Shown in pieces: positions 59,052-64,000 of a stretch of 64,000 nucleotides of DNA. The position numbers and the translations under genes are program-made. Source of the stretch: Lachnospiraceae bacterium (GTDB lineage Bacteria; Bacillota; Clostridia; Lachnospirales; Lachnospiraceae); contig JAILLW010000019.1 in the NCBI GenBank assembly GCA_024692955.1, forward strand, positions 27,807 to 91,806, written 5' to 3'. Within the stretch, counting starts at the first letter, position 1. Each line of letters starts with the position of its first letter. The notes under the pieces were generated by a model. It ran no database searches, was not told the DNA's origin, and saw only the letters and a program-made list of their open reading frames with translations.

Positions 59052-60761
59052 GTGAAGAAAAACTCTTTGGAGACAATCAGTAATTATATCGTTTTTGCCT
59101 TGGCGGCTCTGATCCTGCTGTTTCTGGCGGTACTGAGTGTGGGATCTACCGCGATGATCACCCTTAAGAACACGGAACATACCTTCCTTCTGCCGGATGA
59201 TCTTAGAACCCATTTTTGCACGGTTTTTCTGTTTGTTCTGTTTTTGTTTCTTACTTCGAGATTAAAAGCAACGCGCCATTTTGCGGAGCACATCAATACG
59301 GACGAGCGGCATTCCGATAGGATCCGATGGATTACGATTTTGCTCATTGGAGTTCTTTCCGTCGCATTCATTTTCATAGTGAAAAATGAACCCGTCGGAG
59401 ACCCGCTATGGATCTATCGGATCGCGGAGCAGTGGATTCGGAGGGATTATTCTTCCTTTGATCCGGGAAGCTATCTGAATGTCTATCCGCATCAACTTGG
59501 ACTCATTCTTTTTTCAATGATCCTGCAGGCTGTTTTCGGTCTGAAGAATTATCTGGTTTTCCGGCTCATAAATGTGCTTGCCCTTTGCTTCATCTATAAG
59601 AATATGACGGATATCTCGGATCTTGCGGGAAACCGACCGGTATACGGCTTTTTCACGTTACTGTCCGGCGTATTTTTTCTGCCGGGGATCTTTTATACCA
59701 CCTTCGTTTACGGAAATCTGATCGGGCTTTCCCTTTCGCTCGGAGCAGTGAAGAGGGCTGTTTCCTATGCAAAGAAGGAAAGGATTTCGGATGCGGCTCT
59801 TTCTATTCTCTGTATGATTCTTGCATTGATCGCGAAGAGTAATTATCTGATCTTTCTTATCGGAATCGTGCTGTACCTTATCCTTGTCATGATCAGAAAG
59901 CCGAAGATGAAGACCCTTCTTTATCTGATGATCCTGATCGCGGCAGTTTCCGTCCGTAGCCTCATTGTGGAGGCAGCAGTTTATTCCGTGACCGGTCATA
60001 AGACCGGCGAAGGCTCCACTATGTGGTCCTACGTTGCTATGGGGCTTTCGGAAAATGAGATAGGGCTTTATAACGGATGGCATAATGCCTATGATATGAT
60101 TTCCTACAAAGAGCACAACGGAGATGTGGAAGCACAGAAGGAGGAATGCCTTCAAAAGATCCGTGAGAGGATCCTGTGTTTTGCTTCCGAGAAGAAATAT
60201 GCAGTTAAGTTTTTTATCGGAAAAGAAGCATCGCAGTGGAACAATCCGGAGTTTCAGGCTCTCTGGATCAACCGGGTGATGACGGTCTCGGAAAAGGGAC
60301 GTTCGGAGTTTGCAGAAAACCTTCTTACAGAACGGGCACAGTATCTTTTCACGAAGGTTTTCGATGAAATCCAGTTGCTCATTCTTCTGGGCGCTCTGCT
60401 CGGTTTGATCCTGAAGAAGGAGAAGGATGACCTCACATTTCTGTTCGCTACGATCTTTATCGGCGGATTTCTCTTTCATACAATATGGGAAGCGAAGGCA
60501 CAGTACACGTTCATGTATTTCCTGCTTCTTCTGCCGATTTCGGTGGAGGGTTTCGGTTGCCTTATTCAAAAAGAGAACTTTTATGACAGGAAAGAGAAAA
60601 GGCTAAAACTGAAAAATGTGATTCTGTGCGGTTTGCTTCTTACTGTGATGGGTCTGATCCTTATTGCGGGGAAAGAAAAATATGGAAAAATACTTAATCT
60701 GGACAGAGATATTGCGGAGTATGAGGCATATCTTGAAGAGCTTACGGAAGAAGAGAACTAG
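59052..60761 (+). CDS. polytopic GT-C-type glycosyltransferase-like membrane protein
   Basis: 569 residues from GTG 59052; GTG 59034 is an alternative, and neither has a good ribosome site. About 12 membrane helices. The loop after helix 3 has NEPVGDPLWIYRIAEQWIRR and YLNVYPHQLGLILFSM, similar to the acidic first loop and the P-x-Q-x-G block of ArnT/PMT-like and teichoic acid glycosyltransferases (family 39 type). It should use a lipid-phosphate sugar donor on the outer face. It ends in a short charged tail. Neighbours are surface-glycan acyltransferases. Confidence 0.8.
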   Translation: MKKNSLETISNYIVFALAALILLFLAVLSVGSTAMITLKNTEHTFLLPDDLRTHFCTVFLFVLFLFLTSRLKATRHFAEHINTDERHSDRIRWITILLIGVLSVAFIFIVKNEPVGDPLWIYRIAEQWIRRDYSSFDPGSYLNVYPHQLGLILFSMILQAVFGLKNYLVFRLINVLALCFIYKNMTDISDLAGNRPVYGFFTLLSGVFFLPGIFYTTFVYGNLIGLSLSLGAVKRAVSYAKKERISDAALSILCMILALIAKSNYLIFLIGIVLYLILVMIRKPKMKTLLYLMILIAAVSVRSLIVEAAVYSVTGHKTGEGSTMWSYVAMGLSENEIGLYNGWHNAYDMISYKEHNGDVEAQKEECLQKIRERILCFASEKKYAVKFFIGKEASQWNNPEFQALWINRVMTVSEKGRSEFAENLLTERAQYLFTKVFDEIQLLILLGALLGLILKKEKDDLTFLFATIFIGGFLFHTIWEAKAQYTFMYFLLLLPISVEGFGCLIQKENFYDRKEKRLKLKNVILCGLLLTVMGLILIAGKEKYGKILNLDRDIAEYEAYLEELTEEEN

Positions 60762-60894
60762 CGTAACCTTGGAAAGAGATATCTGACAATGAAATACACA
60801 CGCGGGGCTGAAGCATGGAACGGATACCGTATTTGCCAAGAAAGAAAAAATAAGGTATGCTTACCTGAGCATCATATGAATTTTGCTGAGAATA

Positions 60895-62379
60895 ATGGAA
60901 TTTGAAGTATCTGAAAAACTGAAAAAGATTTGTTTTGTGACTGTTTTGATCCTGTTGTACACAGGACTTTTTCTGCCATATCTTATATCGATTCCCTATT
61001 CGCTTCCGGCCAGCGACGATTTTTCCATGGCAGCGGGAATTGAAACCTCAATCCGGCTCCTGTCATCTGTCCGATTCGCAAACTATGCCTATACGGAACT
61101 GGGTGGCGGAATCTGGATAGCAAAAGTGTTTGAATGTCTGCTGAATCCTATCGCGGGACGAAGTGTGGATACGGCAGCGACGGGCATAACACTCTTTCTG
61201 TATTTTCTGATCTTTGTTTTATCGCTTCAGTTTTTTTTCAGAAGTCTTTTTCGATATGAATGGAAAATGAAGACAACACTGCTTCGGGAGATCCTGCTGT
61301 TTATTGCAACGGCTATTCCTCTTAGCGGCGCGGTCTATAACGAGGTTTTCTACTGGTTTTCCGGGGCGACCTATGGAATATTTATGTCCTTATTCTTTTT
61401 GTATGGGGGCTTTCTGTTTTGCTACTACGGTACAAGGGAAAAGAAGTATTTGTGCCTGTTTGTGATAATCGGTACGCTGTGCTGCATGAATCTCCCCTAT
61501 AGTCTGCCCGTGATAATGCTTTATCTGACAGTTATACTGAAGTATTCAAAAGACAGAAAGGAGTTTTTCCGAAAGCTGATCCTGCTTGTCTTATTTATCT
61601 GCGGAGCATCTGTATATCTTTTGTCGCCGGGAGTCAAGAGAAGGAGTGAACTCGTCGGTTCCGCCGATCTTTCTTTGAAAAATCTCTTAATTGCCTGCAG
61701 AAACGATGTCACAGTATTGTTAATGAGAGCGTTTGAAATATTCACCAGGTATCCGATACAGATCTATATGCTGTTGCTTGTATTCCTGATAGGAACAATG
61801 GGCCGATCAAAGGGATCCGCTTCTGAGGAGAAAGCGGCAGGGATAAAGAAGAGCATCCGGCAATTTGTCCTTTATCTTATTTTCGGAGGAGTCGCTGTGT
61901 TCGGAGCAGTCTATCCGGTCGTCCTGGGATATGCTTCTTCCTCACTTCCAAACAGAATCTGCTTTCTTGCCGATACATATCTGATGATTTATCTGATTGG
62001 CGTAATGTACCTGTTGGGATGTCTGCTGAAGCGGACGCTTCATATCAAATGGACCCGCCCGGGATACGTGGCGGCAGCTTTTCTTTTTGTTGTTGAGCTA
62101 TATACCGGAACCGTCGTCAATGAGAGGTTTCTGCTTTCCGCTCCAATCCGGATAGCAGCTGATTTATCAGAAATCAAAGCTGAACACGATGCATGGACAG
62201 GGATACTGCTGGAAGCGGAAAGATCCGGAGAGAGAGATGTTCTGATCCGTCACTCGAGAATAAATGATACCGGAGTTTTGAAATCTCCGGATTTATGGGA
62301 AGATGAGACCTGGTGGGTAAACAGAGCTGTCGGCCGGTATATGGGTAAGGATTCCGTAAAGATCACATGGAGCGAATGA
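60895..62379 (+). CDS. polytopic membrane protein, DUF6056/GtrII-like
   Basis: 494 residues from ATG 60895 (TTG 60883 is possible; no Shine-Dalgarno sequence for either). About 11 membrane helices. The first loop has PASDDFSMAAGIE, and EVFYWFSGATYGIFMSLFF corresponds to the W-x-G-x-x-Y motif of the DUF6056 gene at 37494. Other blocks are SPGVKRRSELVG and YASSSLPNRICFLADTYLM. Likely transfers or flips a sugar for surface glycan decoration; not proven. Base composition is somewhat AT-richer than the housekeeping block. Confidence 0.75.
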   Translation: MEFEVSEKLKKICFVTVLILLYTGLFLPYLISIPYSLPASDDFSMAAGIETSIRLLSSVRFANYAYTELGGGIWIAKVFECLLNPIAGRSVDTAATGITLFLYFLIFVLSLQFFFRSLFRYEWKMKTTLLREILLFIATAIPLSGAVYNEVFYWFSGATYGIFMSLFFLYGGFLFCYYGTREKKYLCLFVIIGTLCCMNLPYSLPVIMLYLTVILKYSKDRKEFFRKLILLVLFICGASVYLLSPGVKRRSELVGSADLSLKNLLIACRNDVTVLLMRAFEIFTRYPIQIYMLLLVFLIGTMGRSKGSASEEKAAGIKKSIRQFVLYLIFGGVAVFGAVYPVVLGYASSSLPNRICFLADTYLMIYLIGVMYLLGCLLKRTLHIKWTRPGYVAAAFLFVVELYTGTVVNERFLLSAPIRIAADLSEIKAEHDAWTGILLEAERSGERDVLIRHSRINDTGVLKSPDLWEDETWWVNRAVGRYMGKDSVKITWSE

Positions 62380-62442
62380 TATAAGTCCCCTGCAGACACG
62401 GAAACTTATTCACGCAATACGGATTATCAAGATTTAAGTAGC

Positions 62443-63504
62443 ATGAACAATTGTGAAGTAAAGGCCGGAATAGAGACCGGCGAAAAGAGACGGGATCGGG
62501 CAATAGACGGATTAAGAGCAGTTATGATCATGCTCATAGTATTGCTTCACTCCTGCCGGTTTGGAGTACCGTGGCTATCGGGCACTTTGGGTAATTTATT
62601 CTTCTTTTTGATCAGCGGATATCTTCTTACGGATTCGAAGCGATGGAAGAGTTTTGATGAGGGCTCCGCAGATGCGGACAGACCGGGGCTTTTCGTGTTC
62701 CTATGGGACAGGCTGAAGAAGATTTATCCGGCCTATCTTTTGTCAACAGCAGTACTCTTTGTTTTAGGGCATACCAAAAGTCTGATCCTGCTTCTGGCGA
62801 ATGTTGCTTTGATCAGTTCGGGATGGTTCTGGGATGACGAGACGATTAACGGCCCCGCCTGGTTTCTTTGCGTACTTCTCATAGATTATATTCTTTTTTA
62901 CGTACTGAATCGTTTTGTCTCCAGAAAATTCCGTCCATATGTGGTTCTTATACTTTTTCTTGTCTCTTTTGGGCTTGGCAGAATAAACCTTGATCTTCCG
63001 TTTCTGTATGGAAGGACTATGAGCGGTATATCGGAATTTATGCTTGGATGTCTATTGAAGTACGGCATGAATCGAATCCCGTCAAAGCTGCGCTATCCGA
63101 TCGCAGCGGCATCCGGTGTGATCTGGGCAGCTGCACTTACGGCGGCTGTCATCTTTGGGGCTGACAGAGCATTGATAGACGGCGGAGTTTTTTATGCAGT
63201 TATTCTTGTTCCGCTGCTGGTCATAAGTACTGTATACGGACGGTTTATTCCGAAATGCTTTTCGCTATATCCGCTTGCACTGTTAGGAGAAAAGAGCATG
63301 TATCTTTTTATCTGGCATGTAGCGGTACAGCAGGTTCTGAATATTGTCATCGGCAACAAGGGTAACTGGTTTGAGAATATATGGACAGAACTCTTATATT
63401 TGATCGTGCTGATCGCTTTCTGCTTCGGATATTCCCGGGTGGAAGGATATGTGAGAAGAAAGGTAAAGGCAATGTCTCATAGCGATAATGAAAAATCCGC
63501 ATGA
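62443..63504 (+). CDS. acyltransferase 3 family membrane protein
   Basis: 353 residues, about ten membrane helices. Family signatures: RAIDGLRAVMIMLIVLLHSC near residue 19 (catalytic R-X10-H region), LFFFLISGYLL near 53, LKKIYPAYLLSTAVLF near 86, GPAWFLCVLLIDYILFY, and the last helix pair with KSMYLFIWHVAVQQVL. It transfers acetyl or other acyl groups to surface polysaccharide. No ribosome site is visible before ATG 62443. Its end runs into the acyltransferase remnant. Confidence 0.9.
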   Translation: MNNCEVKAGIETGEKRRDRAIDGLRAVMIMLIVLLHSCRFGVPWLSGTLGNLFFFLISGYLLTDSKRWKSFDEGSADADRPGLFVFLWDRLKKIYPAYLLSTAVLFVLGHTKSLILLLANVALISSGWFWDDETINGPAWFLCVLLIDYILFYVLNRFVSRKFRPYVVLILFLVSFGLGRINLDLPFLYGRTMSGISEFMLGCLLKYGMNRIPSKLRYPIAAASGVIWAAALTAAVIFGADRALIDGGVFYAVILVPLLVISTVYGRFIPKCFSLYPLALLGEKSMYLFIWHVAVQQVLNIVIGNKGNWFENIWTELLYLIVLIAFCFGYSRVEGYVRRKVKAMSHSDNEKSA

Positions 63505-63823
63505 AAGATTGACAAAACAAATGCATGAAAATCCTGAGGAAAGACCTTGCAGAAGCGGTTCAAAGATTTTGCTAAAAAGTGCATATTATGATTGAGCAGG
63601 GGCGTGTCTTGATTACGATTTTGCGCATCTTTTGGATTATGGGTATCACATAACCATTTCTCTCTCAAAGCTTCTTATGTATGATGCGGCAATGGAGTTT
63701 ATGCCGTGATACAACAGAACTGGGATGGAAAGATCACGATCGGAGATGGGAGAGGATCTGCATTACCTATCGAGAGTCAACTGCTCAGAGAAAGAGCTCC
63801 AAAGGATGCGAAAGGAACTTTTA
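63501..63823 (+). pseudogene. decayed copy of the hexapeptide acyltransferase gene
   Basis: DNA here aligns by eye with 58460-58960. In one frame it encodes CLDYDFAHLLDYGYHITIS and then LSKLLMYDAAMEFMP followed by TGA, matching YIDYDFAHLFTCGHHVTIS and PSKLLMHDASMGFML of the intact protein. Frameshifts lie on both sides, and most of the beta-helix region is deleted; the tail near 63770-63815 again matches the C-terminal EEVRRMQEE region. It is a broken paralogue. Confidence 0.85.
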
Positions 63824-64000
63824 ATGAATAAAAAAGAAAAGATAAAGCATACTGTTCTGAAAAAGGTACTGTTCATCTTGATAGCGATAGGTACTGTTTA
63901 TGCTGTGATTCGCCCTATGACATTGAATGAGGTTTGGAACAATACACTTCATGATTACAGGACGGATCATATGTATCAATATCAGGAATTAACAACCTCC
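63824..64000 (+). CDS. membrane protein, 5' part only
   Basis: An open frame from ATG 63824 (AAAGGA at 63811-63816) runs to the window edge, 59 codons. After a basic start (MNKKEKIKHTVLKK) comes one membrane helix (VLFILIAIGTVYAVI), then PMTLNEVWNNTLHDYRTD, which would be outside. This resembles the start of a GT-C-like or other polytopic surface-glycan protein, but too little is visible to assign a family. Confidence 0.65.
   Translation, partial: MNKKEKIKHTVLKKVLFILIAIGTVYAVIRPMTLNEVWNNTLHDYRTDHMYQYQELTTS

Overview
The window looks like chromosomal DNA of an anaerobic, low-to-mid GC Firmicute, most likely Lachnospiraceae (Butyrivibrio/Roseburia-like). This rests on gene content rather than any database search. 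The evidence is the hup-rqcP-divIC-tilS-hpt-ftsH order, an archaeal-type ProS, a SEC-C-tagged methionine aminopeptidase, CUT1 sugar importers without their own ATPase, GH51/GH36 enzymes, DUF6056-type membrane proteins and an [FeFe]-hydrogenase-like chemoreceptor. The sporulation genes often found between rqcP, divIC and tilS are absent, which suggests a non-spore-former. Nearly all genes are on the + strand; only a hypothetical gene (828-1412) and a cysteine desulfurase (38935-40176) are on the - strand.

Layout. (1) 1-10100: pentose/arabinan module with araD, a lipoprotein-permease-permease importer and a GH51 arabinofuranosidase. The importer and the GH51 gene carry near-identical 16-bp LacI-type operators. 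Between them sit an ECF-S-like membrane protein coupled to a cytoplasmic MCP with a hydrogenase-like sensor domain, and a small membrane protein. (2) 10187-14300: histidine kinase, response regulator, RluA-type pseudouridine synthase and an O-antigen-ligase-like protein. (3) 14400-27519: housekeeping block (proS, cca, PEGA lipoprotein, hup, rqcP, divIC, tilS, hpt, ftsH, map, HAD phosphatase, tRNA-Lys, tatD, rsmA). (4) 27585-30893: GH36 alpha-galactosidase and manA, suited to galactomannan use. (5) 30965-40176: degenerate GGDEF-EAL membrane protein, mutS2, a second two-component system with a DUF6056 membrane protein, cysteine desulfurase. (6) 40408-48784: GH9-like lipoprotein lacking catalytic residues, plsC, GT2, a YkoS/DUF6044-M3 peptidase fusion, and a membrane acyltransferase. 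(7) 49106-55611: AT-richer stretch with a giant secreted Ig-like repeat protein and gene remnants. (8) 55756-58134: ECF sigma, anti-sigma and DUF4097 lipoprotein, with an ECF-type promoter in front. (9) 58438-64000: cell-surface polysaccharide genes (acyltransferases, GT-C-like membrane proteins) and a decayed acyltransferase copy.

The most unusual items are the 1074-residue YkoS-M3 peptidase fusion, the hydrogenase-like chemoreceptor whose active-site Cys is replaced by Pro, two apparently inactive enzyme-fold proteins (EAL, GH9), and several strong promoters that lie so close to start codons that the mRNAs should be leaderless or nearly so.
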